DNA from: Terfezia claveryi
Lineage: Eukaryota; Ascomycota; Pezizomycetes; Pezizales; Pezizaceae
DNA: 64,000 nucleotides
Direction: 5' to 3'
NCBI GenBank assembly: GCA_015179025.1
Contig: WHUX01000032.1
Coordinates: 310,001 to 374,000, forward strand
Each line of letters starts with the position of its first letter. Positions within the stretch are counted from its first letter, which is position 1. This document shows, in pieces, positions 1 to 11,604 of the stretch. The position numbers and the translations under genes were made by a program. The notes under the pieces are model-generated. The model was given only the letters and a program-made list of their open reading frames with translations, had not been told where the DNA came from and made no database searches.

Positions 1-2511
1 TCGCTGTATTGGGCGAAGTGCCTTCATCCCAGGCCTCTAGCTGACGAATTTTGTGTACCCAGGAGCGCCATCATCAGGACAGGTGTCTGGGAGCTTGAAC
101 CAATGGCCAGGAAGATCTAATTGAACTGGAATCGCAAAGAAAAACCTCCGGCAATGGAAGCTCCGGCAAAAGAGCGTACTGGACTCCTTTAGTTTTTGCT
201 AGACGATGCTCCAATTCCTTTATCTTCCGTATTTGTTCCTCCACTGTCCTTTGGCCGACTAAGCGCAAACATGAATAAACCGTATGATTGTATCGATCAG
301 ATATTGTAAACTGGAAATATGATCCTAGCTACGTGTCGTCACACGTGTCTAATATGTCTTGTCTTTGTGTGCGACTACTCATTTCGACTTTGCGTTTCTG
401 GGCACCGGTAGGTAAGACAACAATCGGCAGTAATTCGAAGTGTCTTGAAGCTATAGGAAGAGAACATGGTCTCGTACAGAACGTACCAATAGAGTAATTG
501 TAGGGTATTTTAAAGGAAATAATTGGAAGAATAGCAGAGCGGTAGCTGAAGCATAGTCTGGTCGGACAGGTGAGATATTGTCTTGGTCGTTTCACGACAC
601 GTTGATCCTAGATGTGGGTACACTACCATAGGTACCCTTCCGTCTGATGGGCAGTCTGAGAGCTGTTCCAGCCACCCCCACTGTGATTCTGACATCTTAC
701 CAATCAATTCATTGGTGAGCTGCAGGCCACCTGCACAATTGCGTGGGCTTTGTGAAATGATCCTTGCTTCCTACTGGGTTTTCGAGTATTCAAAGCTTTA
801 TCGAAAAGTGCCATCTGTCCTGGGTCGACTGGTTTGTGTTCCTGAGCTGGCAAGATATCTGAACAGTGAGATTCAGATGAGCTGTCTTCGGAGTGGGATG
901 GGGAACTTCCGTCATTATATGTTGGCAACTTGAAGAGCTAGCTCATCGGTTCTCAGACCTTTCAAAACTAGAATATCATGATATTGATACCTGTATGGTA
1001 GAGTAGGTAGTTAGGGTCGGGAAGGCAGGTTCACTGCAGCGAACGGATGCAGATGCATATCATCACTCCGATGAAGCTTGAATGGGGATTCGGACGTCAA
1101 TCCGGATTAAACGTGCACTAACCAGATTACGCGTCCGCGTGTGGAGTAGTCTTGCGATTGCGGAATCGCGAGTCGCGAGTCTAGTTTCCTTAGGTACTGT
1201 ACATACATCAAGTACAATAGTCTAGAGTCAACAACATTCACATGTCCTGGAGGTGCAGCCATCAAAACGAATCTGTGATCTCAATGTGTGTGCTGGAGGT
1301 ACTTACGTAGGTATGTACGTAGGTACTCTACCCGACTAAGTAGCTCATCTCTGGCATGCAGGCAGATTGTGCGGCTGGATCTTGGGATGCCTTTCAATGG
1401 GTATCGTCCCAGAGTGTCTGCAGAGAAGCATCATCTCACAAGTTCGTCCAAGTCTGCATTCTTTTCCGTACAAGATATTGTCCCCATAACTAACTGGCCG
1501 TGATGTAAACAGAAGCAAAGATGTTGCCATCGATATGAGCACATACATACGAACATACACAGGACGGATGAGTTGGATACCAATGGGAAGTGAGAGATAT
1601 GTACCAAGCAGGATATCGGGGCTAGCTACAATTGACGGACGAGGCATAAACGGGGAAAGGCATGCAGAACTCGAACAATCAAATGTTTCATTGGGCTATC
1701 GGCACCTCGGTTCCGCTGTATCAAAATAACAGCCAGGATATTTGTGATATGCCAATTGTTGGCAAATAGGACCAAACGTTGTCATCGACACTCCACTACA
1801 GGATCACCAAAACGAAGGGTTGTCATGGTTTTTTATTGGGCTTATGCAGACGCAAGCATATATATATGGCAACCTTTCCATCGGTGTCTCACCCGTTGAC
1901 GAGTACTCTACTGGCATCTCAGTGATTCACGCTGGTCAAAACAACTGAAGGACCGCACGCAGGTGTCCTGTAAATACCAGTTCGTATTCGGCGTTTTTTG
2001 TGGTCCCGATTCGGCGCAGTGATATTTCGATTTGTCTAACTGAGCGAGAAAACAATACTCCTCATTCAGACCAGGAGAGAGGGGTGTGTGGGGTAGTTAA
2101 TACCTGGTGCCAACACATCCTAGGCTCACATGGGTCAACCGCGACATATCCAATACCAGATGTTTTTAATTTTGATGATGTGCGGCTTTGTAGTCTCACC
2201 CCTGGGCTGAATGCCAGTACTTAACAAGTCCCGTGCTGCTTCTGCCTTAGTCTCACCAGTCTATTTGACTTCCGCTGAATCTTCAGGCGGAGGTATATGA
2301 GTTGATATCTGAAGCTAGAACTCACGCGCCTGCTTATCACCTGCGACGCCTTTATGACCTGAGATATCTCGTTACGATTTACGATCATTTTCACGAGATA
2401 GATACATATTTGCTTGCATTCATTTGGTTTTTTCTGAATTTTTGAATTATTTATTTAGCGCTTCCCACTTAACGACTCTAACGACCCTTAACGACTCCAG
2501 AATTCCAGCAA
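1..2511. other. Intergenic region, no gene recognised
   Basis: I see no ORF with recognisable protein features and no convincing exon chain. A diverged copy of the short interspersed motif (CATAGTCTGGTCGG) lies near 552. A short GTAGGTAC-type simple repeat is present around 1298-1334, and a TATATATA tract lies near 1858. Confidence 0.6.
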
Positions 2512-5500
2512 ATGTCTCAAACCACCAATGGACCAACACTCAATTCCCCGACTCATCATCTCTCAATTCAGAGAGGTATGCATATATCCGTTTGGAGGTG
2601 GGATTGTTTCGCTAATAGGGAGATAGATTCTGGTTTTGTACCCCTTGCGCTGTTAGTTTTCATTTGCCTCGCAGGAATCGCTGCATGGTTGGGACAGGTA
2701 GGCTCAAGCAATAAACCTATTGACTTACGGGCGTACATTAACTTTTTGAGCAGCCCATGTTATGTGATTTATGCATTGCGGAAATATTCTTCATTGGCAA
2801 TCAAGTTGCAAGGACCAAGACATTGGTGGGTATCTTTCAAAGTTTTTTTTACTTGTGCACAAATATACTAAGGTCAAATAAGCGGGGCGTTGCTTCTCAG
2901 CCACAGAGCATTCAGGTTGGACATTTAGACGTAAATATTGCCCAGAAGGAAGTTCAGGCGGAGATTCTAGAGATTGTTGAAAGAGGGCAGCTCTACTCAG
3001 AGAAAGCAGCCATCCCAGAGAGCCATCCTTCAGCAATCCAACCGATATCAGCCTCCCCCTCTGACAAGATCACTACTTCCGAAGTTATTACTATTGCCTC
3101 AGAGGAGGTGGTCACGGAGTCTCCAAAGGTTTTGGATCTTCCAGAGGAGGAAGTCACTGTTAACACCGCTCCTACTGAAATCTCGGAGAGAGTCGAAAAT
3201 ACTGTTCCATCTGTTCCCACCTCCTCGATCAGCCTGTCACCCAATGTCAAGGTCCCTACCCCAGTGCCCGCGGTTGCGCCCATCGAAACGCAGATCTCCG
3301 AGCCAGTTGCTTCCAACCCTGTTCCTGAGCGGGTTGAATGTATCACAAAAAAAGGCCGCCATGTCAGCTTCGCTACTCCTCCAACCCCACCAGTCTCCCC
3401 TCCTCGGGAGTCATTTGCAATACCAGCTGGTCTGCGTCTCCCACCCGTTCCTGTTCCGTCAAGCATCTTGACACCTCCGCTCTCGCCTCAGATCCCGCCT
3501 ATTGACTATTTTGTTGGAATTGAAGAAGAAGTACTAGAAAAAGGCAAAGAAGAAGATGAGATCAAAGCTTTCAAGATTGATGATGGCTGGGAGCATTGTG
3601 TCTATGAACCAGTGAAAGTAGAGGCTGATAATTCCTCAGATTATTCCATGGAAGCGGAGGAGCCACACCAGAAGATAAAGACCGAAGAGGAAAAGCAATT
3701 GAGAGACCAGATCCGCGAAGCATTCGAGGATGATATGCATATGCCAGTTGTCACTCATATTGAAGGTATTGCAGAGAAGCAGTCTGACGAGATAAAGACT
3801 AAGGAAGCGATGGAAAATTCCATGGTTGTCATTCCCACAGAAGCAACCTCAGAGAGTTCTGCAACACGGCAGGAATCTAAGGCCTCTCCACCGGATACAC
3901 CACAACTTACATCACGCACCGAGGAAATCGAACCCTCGGCGATCTCTCTTTCACAAGGGAAACCGACACTAATTATTCTCACTCCGGAAACGGAAGAGTC
4001 TAGGGTCATATTCGATGCCAATAACTCCCGCTTGCCCTCCTTTGACGCACAAGTGCCTGTTACTCCCTCCATGCCAGCTCTGGAAGCTGTAGAGGAGAAG
4101 ATCGCTGAGGAAACAGTGGCTGAAGTTGTTGCTACCCCGATGATAGCTGAAAAGGCTGTCGCCCGTATCCCATCTCTAGCAAGGAGCTGTGGGATTGTTT
4201 TCACTGACCCCTTCTCTCCTTACTCTCCGGAAAAGAAAGCGGAAGAGGAGACTGAGCGTGTCGAAACCATCGTGCAGCAAATTCATGACGTTACCATTCT
4301 AAGCCCAAAAACCCAGCTTCTGGGGGATCATTCTGAAGCAATCAGAGGCCCATACATTGAGCCTGGATATTCTGAAGATGAGACATCAAGCACACCTGTT
4401 CCAGCGAGTGACACGAAGACCAGTGATGAACTTAAAGTTGAGACCACCCAGACGCGTAACAGCGACAACACCGTGGTGAAGGGTGTTGAAGCTGAGAAAG
4501 CTATTCCTGAGTTCCCCCAGAAAGTCATCCCCGGAGCAGCTACGAAGATTATCTCCGAGGAAACTCAGAAGGTCATCGTCGAAGCAGCTGAGAAAATCAT
4601 TTCTGGGGTAACTCAGAACGTCATACCTGAAGCAGCTGAGGGGACCATCCCTGAGGCAACGCAGATGGCCATCTCCAAAGCAGTTCCGTCGGGCGTTACC
4701 GAGGTTGCTACTTTCGACGCTGCCCCAGGACCTCCACCCAAAGCCATCGAGGTCGTGGAATTCGTTAAGGTGGCGGAGGAGGTAAATACTCCTCAGGCTC
4801 AGAGCAAGACCATACCCACTCTCCTCGTAACGACACCAATGATTCCCGAAGACGAGGAGTTGGTGATTCTGGAAAGGAAGACTGAGGATGTTGCGAGGCC
4901 TCGCTCCTCAGGCAGCAAGTTTCCATCTCGCCCCTCAACGGCGAAGAGCAGTGGTTCTGATGCTGGGGGCTCTTCAAGCTCAATTGACGTTAACGGCACA
5001 TCCTCCTCGATTCAGCGCTCCGCTTCCACCGGTTCAGTTGTATGTACTGCCAACTCCTCCGGCGATCCGGCTCCGTTATCTTCTGAGACAAATGCTAACG
5101 CATCTGCAACACCTGCAGCGATTCAGATCGTGGCTTTCCAGGAAGTTCTCCCAGAAGGGAAGGAAGTCAAAAGACTAACGAAAATTGATGAAGAGCTGGA
5201 GGATTGGGTTGATGTTGCGGTGGAAGTAGAGCGGGACATGAAGACATACACAGTGTTGATAGAAAAAGACAATCATTTTATATCGGAAGATCAGTACACC
5301 GGAGATAAAGGAGAACAACATGCGAATGAGAAAAATGCCCAAGAGAAGTCAAAGATCTCAGAGAAAGCGGCAGAGAAACACCCGGATATAAAAGCCATTG
5401 CACCCATTGAATCCACACCTAGGCGCCCTTTCCCCACTCCACTTCAGATCCAAACACCCCCAAAGGTGTACAACCCAGTCCCCGAAACAGACTACTTCCG

Positions 5501-6773
5501 AACTATACCAAGGGTGCCATCACTGACGCATAAGTTGGGGTCCCGCAAGGTCCATTTCGAAATTGATGACATGGTGGCCCCTGACTCGCCCATGTTCATT
5601 CTCCCTATTCCCCCATCTGTCTACGGAGACAGACCAGGAAGTAGAGATTCTGCATTCTCGAGACCAAGGAGTAGAGATTCCGCTTTCTCAAGTCTATACA
5701 ATTTTGAACATAGCCTTGATAGCATAAACTTTCCTGTCCTGCCCAAGTTCTCTCCTCTGACGTTCGCCCCTCGTATGGAGCCATCTATGGTAATCCGAGA
5801 TACAATGTCAGTAAGGAGTGGCACGAGTGAGATTGGTGTTGAGACTGGATTGAGGCCATCGGGGGAGGTAATGAAGTATTATAACTCTGGATTATCGGAT
5901 TGGGGCAATACCATGGATCTGGAAAGGGGCACATTTCACGGAGCAAAGCCCTCACACGATTTCGCAAAAGATAGGGATATAGCAGAGTGGGTGGATATTA
6001 CTCGAGAGAAGGCGAAGTTGGCAGTGGAATTACAGCAGAGCCAGGATCATGGACCACTTCTTCCACTTCATCACCCTGCAACGGAGCCAGAGGGTCCTCG
6101 ACCCCCTCGTCGGCGATGGACTCTCCTTCGGGCGCTGTCCATCCCATTCTCTGCCTTTCGCGCAAGCACAGATTCCCCTCGCTCCCCTGCCACGCCAAAC
6201 TCTGCTACCTATCCCAGAACTCCGGAGTCCTCTGCCTTTGCTACATCTCCACAGGAAACCTCAGGGTTTCTACCACAATCAACTCTTCAATCTCCCTTGA
6301 CCCCAGCTTCTCCAAATTATCCAAACTCTCCGACCCTCATGTCACCAACTTCCCCACTTTCTCCCGTCGATCCCATAGAGCCCATTATACCCAACTCACA
6401 GAATCAACCATTGCCAATTCGCTTCCTCAAGAAACTTTCACCAAAAGGCCTTATTTCAGGTGCCAGTGGTGCCGCAAAGAAGGCCTGGGGCTTGGTGAAG
6501 TATCTCACTAGTCCTACTCCTGCACATGCGCCAATCCCGGCAGCAAGTGGCGCGGTGAAGAGGAATCAGAGTATCAACTGGTTGAGGGAGCTTGATGAGA
6601 TAGAGGCTGGTGGCATGAAGCTGGATGGTGCTGAGAAAGGCAAAGAAGGAGTGTTGATTGATTTTGGGGATGAGGAGAGGAGAAGCAGAGCGAGGGAAGC
6701 GGGGAAGAGGGCGGCGATGGAAGGGCTAGAGGAGCTGAGGGAGGTGGTGGTCATACCAATTCCGACAGCTTAG
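2512..6773 (+). CDS. Large disordered, membrane-anchored hypothetical protein
   Basis: The main exon is a 4-kb open frame of about 1340 codons. I place the start at ATG 2512: exon 1 (2512-2697, 62 codons) carries a hydrophobic segment (FVPLALLVFICLAGIAAWLG) and splices in phase 0 across a 56-bp intron (2698-2753, GTAGGC..TTTGAGCAG with a TTAAC branch site) into the long frame. An alternative in-frame intron is 2826-2872. The rest is low complexity, rich in P, S, T and E, with acidic stretches, several TPPxPP/SPxTP runs (predicted phosphosites), a run of about four 13-residue repeats around 4500-4690 (QKVI..AAEKIIS type) and a doubled SRDSAFS motif near 5640-5690. The C-terminus is basic then charged, with a possible amphipathic helix. 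I recognise no catalytic domain. The frame and composition make it a real gene; the N-terminal model is less sure. Confidence 0.75.
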
Positions 6774-9700
6774 TCTACGGCTTTGACATTTTTCTTGGAT
6801 ACATAGACCTCGATTTACTGGACCATTCACGTAAAAATATCATCTTTCTTCGTCTGGAGTGTTTTGGTTTTTTTTTTCCTATTTTATTTTTTCCATTTTT
6901 CAGAATCTTTCATTGGCGTTACACCACCTCATCTGAGCTCGCGGGCAAGCTTTTTTCAATTCACTCAAACTTGGGATTCACATCATATTCAGTTCTTAAT
7001 TTCCCTTGCTTCAATCATCACTGGCGGAGTTCAAACGGCGTTCCTAGACTTGCATATTACTCATTTGATTTCATTTTCTACATATCTTTTTTACCATGCG
7101 GGGGAATGGAGGACAAAGACAACAAAAAAAAAAAGGTCAAAATCCTGCAAAATCCACATTCATTGAGAGATGGGAATTTGGAGGGTTGGGATCGGTACGG
7201 TATGGCATGTATGTAGGACAGGACTTTTTGGGCTTTGGTTATGAGATGGAACAGGGCTTTTTTTTGGAACAGGGATGAGGTTTGAATTTTCTCGGGTGTT
7301 TTCATGTAGTACATTAATATATTAGCATAACGTCTATAGTGTCAATGGAAGTGAATCGGCACAGTTTTCGTTCATAACCAGGCTATTCTCGTTCCGTGTT
7401 CTCCGCTGTCTGGCTCTGGCTACAACGTCTGGCTGTATCTTTCGGTAGTTTTGTTCGGGTTGTGTCAAATTTTTTTCGGTGGATACTTAACTATCATCAT
7501 GCAACTCCACCATATTTTTCTTGCTTCCAAATACAAGGGCGTTCAGCTGAAGTCAATATAGCGAGTGATGTGTTTAGTCTTTTATTGCTTAAAGTTAGGA
7601 TTACCCTCAACTTTGATGGCGACTAGGTAGGACCGCTATAGTACCTTATCGGGGCAACTTGAGATAGAGGAGCAGGTACAGAAAATGCACGCTAAGCTAA
7701 AAATATGCAACTCTACAGCTCCAACAGATTTTTTTCCGAGGTAGATAATTTTTAATATTAATGTGGCGACTGTACCATGGTATGGGTATATATGTTCTGG
7801 GCCGCTCGCGGGCATCGGCATACTCACTGTGCCGCTCACGGGCAACTTAATAACGGTATACCTTGCTGGAGCTGTCCCAGCGACTGCAATAGATTCAGGC
7901 TATGATTTTGTAATAGCTTTGCATATAGCCCTTTATTATCAGGTTTGGCCATATCACAACTGCAAAAATATAATGTTTGTTCTAGCATCGTGCCATTTGA
8001 TCTCCCATAACTCTGTAAAACAGCATCTACCTGTTGTATACTTCTTGCTTCGTTTTGGTTTAAAATCGAGGAATTGAAAGTACCTTAGCAATCTGGTATA
8101 TAAATAAGTACCTGCGATTAAGAAAGTACCGTTTTGCACCTTACTTGGATCCTATAACTAAGAAATAGAAATTTCTAGAGTAAAAAGAAATCGTACAACA
8201 AGATGTAGACAAAAAAATATTAGAATTATGATTGCTTCTCCAAACTTCACTGAATTCCACATAGCGCATCGATATTTCAGCACAAGATGGACTATATAGG
8301 CTAAACCATAAGGCCCCGTCTATTAGAACCCCCATGGATAAGAACCCCGTAGATAAGAAACTAATTTTCAAATATCTATTGCATAGGAAATGTTGCAGAT
8401 TTCTACAGTAGCAATAAACTCAGTATCCTCGTCTCTATTCCATTCATGACCAGAGATGAAGGTGATGAGTGGTTAACTACACAAGCATGTACTTCATCAT
8501 TTGAAGGGCTTGAGGTAATTTTCCGGAATCCCCTTGTTCAATGTCTGCCATCTCCCACTAATCAACAGGAAAGGTATTTGGTGTGGATGGGGTGGTTAAA
8601 AATGACTTCATAGGGTTTTTTTGAGTGTAGCAGAATGTTTTGTTCGATTCACATTTACCAAATTGAGGGATTATATTAATTGCCCGCGACCGGCACAGAG
8701 GGTATGCCGCCCGCGGGCGGCCCAGAACATATATCTATCACGAAACTACGGCTGTCACGCATTAGTAGGCACATTAGGCCCCGACGGGAATGCACATCAG
8801 TCTGCATTACTGATATATATATGTATACATGCATGAGTCTAAGTTTAACGAAGTACCTAGCATGCTCACAAGCAGTTCCGCGACTAGAAGTTGGCTAGTC
8901 TGGCAGCTTATCTTGCCGTAACTTTTCCAATATATGCGGCGGGTGAGGCAGAGAGAACTTCCGTTCTTCGCAGTATAGATTACCCGTGGATAAACGTGGC
9001 CCGAGGACGTGACTCTGAGTTACTGGAATATCATGATCATTATTTACACATGTCAAGTGAGTGGAACTCGTCTTCTGTGCTTCATATGCGCCGTATTAAA
9101 TCTGCTATATCTGTGAATCTGTAGTGGAGACGTCAGATGCACAGTATAGAGGGAAAATGACAGCTCCAGGTGGCTATGCAGCTGAGCAGGTTCATCAGCT
9201 GGTTTCCGGCTAGCTCTAAATTATTTGGCCTAAGCATGGGCATATGTATCGTGTGAACAGCGAATAAAAGGGGGTGGAGCAATTTTTTTAAAGCATCGAT
9301 GATGCCTTTGGGCTTCAGCTCTGATTGCGCATTCCTTTACGAAGCCTAGACTAAATTGAGTCAAACCATGAAGGGTGATAGTAACAAATGTCGTAATTAT
9401 AAGTACAAAAGATAAGAAAAATGGCTTTAGCATAGCTATAGATGAGTATGATTAGAAGGCTTAAGTACGTCAACGTAAAAACAACCAGAATCTGGTATAG
9501 GGCCTCACGTAGCTAACATTCAGCAGTCTCGAGGAGAAAGTAATTTGTGAGTCAGCACCGGCCAGACTAGAACTGTCCGTAGGGTGACGTCTAAGGGGTA
9601 CCATGTAAACTCTCCAGCCGTAGTATGTATGAATTGTTAGTACAAGGCGTTATGATGCTGTATACTTACTAGCCAGGTGGCTGGCTCCATCTGAACTCTC

Positions 9701-11604
9701 TACACCCTTTCACTTTAGCATGCACACATGGATTCAAGCTGGGTGATACGTATACGTGCATAGAGTAAATCTTTCATTATAAGGCCACTAACATTGTACC
9801 GAAAGAAGGCTGAGTTCTCGTACATGAATTAGATGTAAATTTTCCCACGCATGAATCGAGTCCGTGAGGTGTGTAGCCTTTTATTATGCGGCTTCCCGCT
9901 CTATGTACATGCTGTTCTCAATCCCAAATTTTCTTTATCTTAGCAGTAGTATCGAGCATGAAAATTGGAACTCCTGTATAAAGGCAATTATACGCCACAG
10001 CTGTGACCTATGGCATACTCAACTTCAATGGTAAAGTCCGCCATCGGTATTTGACAGAACAGTCATCCAGGGTAAGTGGAATCTGGTTGCCCTAAGTTTA
10101 AATAATTAGATTTGCTGTTGGGTCAAATCTATACTAATGCTCCATACCCATACATACGGGAGAGTTAGAGTTCCCTCCAGACATAATTATATATAAGTTT
10201 CTTTGTGCGTTGAAGGGCTTTATTGGCACATCGGCACGCACAACAAAAGAAGGTCTCAATGAATGCCACATTGGCTCGGGTATGGCATACCTAGAGAGCT
10301 GTGTAAAAATAATGGCTATTCAATAACTAGGAAAGATATAAAATTTGATATGCAGAAATTTGCAACATCTCATGTCGACCATAGCAGCGGAAATTGTGTA
10401 CAATTAAGTCCCTAAACGGCATCAAATATAGGAGGAGCATCATGACTTGTGTGATCTACCAGATGACATCAACTCGTTTACATTTTTTCCGGAACAATGG
10501 GCTCCTAGCCAGCATTTGCTTGCAATCAACCCAATACTACAATGCGAGCCCAAATATCCTACCACATAAGTATCCTCTTACGCCTGCGACACTTGAAGTT
10601 ATTTTGGAACCTTAATTTTTTACTAGAGCCCTCTCCTGTAAGATTTATTGAATACAATCTTAGGGTTGACAATAGAGGCAGGTATAGCTGGACAATGCCG
10701 ACGCCGAAAGGGGGGGGCGGTTGGTTGGTGGGATCAACCCAAAGCTTGAGTACGAGATGTAAGTACTCTCTATAAATCTTATGAATCTAATTATAGGCGG
10801 TATGAGGCAAGAAGTTTGTAATGTGTTTCTGATTGGCTTGTTTGCTATTTTGATGTTGACTGCGTCCATGAGAGACCTCCTGATGAAAATACTGATTGCT
10901 GGCCTCAATTACTTCGAATCAAAGCAAACAAGAGAAAGATGTCTCACTGTACAATTTTGTATCCCAAAAATCTTGCAGACGAACAAGCTTCAATATTCCA
11001 ATAAAGTTAAGGTTCATAAAAGGAATCGAAGTTCTGCAGGAGTAAGAGGAGACCAGATATTTAGATTGCATTGTAGTATTGGATAGCGTAATGGTTTGTT
11101 ACAAGCAAATGCCTACTGCCCCAGAAATAGGAGAACGATAAGCGAGTTGAGAATATCATCTGATAGATCACACAACTTATGATCTTCCTGCTCCTGATGC
11201 TGAAAAGGCGTATAGGGGACTTCAACCTTCTCTGCTATGGTCAACATGGTGAAGTGAGATGCTGTTGCAAAGGTTCCGCAAGAATAAGCAACCACGCCTT
11301 TCCTATAGCAGAATTCTTAGAGGGCTAATCTATTTTGTAGCATTTGTACGTGATGTCATGTTTGTTGTGCCAAGCCTTTTACGTTTCAGGTAGCTTAATT
11401 TGACGCGCTGGTTGGCGGCCGGCTTGGCAATCCGAACAACCGGTCGAACCCATCTGAAAGAATCCACCATATATATCGAAACACGGGGCAAAAGAACAGC
11501 GACGTCGTAGACGTGAAATTATTGCGTGATTTGCGTTGATTAAGTCTATTGGCCTGGCCACGAGAACAAGGCTATTGCAGGTGCTCTTGCGGCGGAAGTC
11601 CGGA
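6774..11604. other. Long intergenic region with an inverted-repeat pair
   Basis: No gene is recognised. The first 500 bases after the upstream stop are T-rich, as for a 3' UTR or terminator region. An inverted repeat pair lies at 7788-7852 and 8675-8735 (separate entry). Diverged copies of the short interspersed motif occur near 8897 (CTAGTCTGGC) and 9561 (CCGGCCAGACTAG). The ORFs here are short and have ordinary random composition. Confidence 0.55.
7788..8735. repeat. Inverted repeat pair, possible decayed TIR element
   Basis: Left arm 7788-7852 and right arm 8675-8735 are imperfect reverse complements. Both carry TATATGTTCTGGGCCGC, two GTGCCGCTCRCGGGC-like words and a TTAATA end. The 820-bp interior is AT-rich and has no recognisable ORF. 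It resembles a MITE or foldback remnant about 950 bp long. I see no clear target duplication, so the mobile-element interpretation is inference. Confidence 0.5.

Noticed and set aside
5987..6511. 174-aa ORF inside the large disordered protein gene
   Set aside because: It overlaps the long frame in another phase and has no features of its own.
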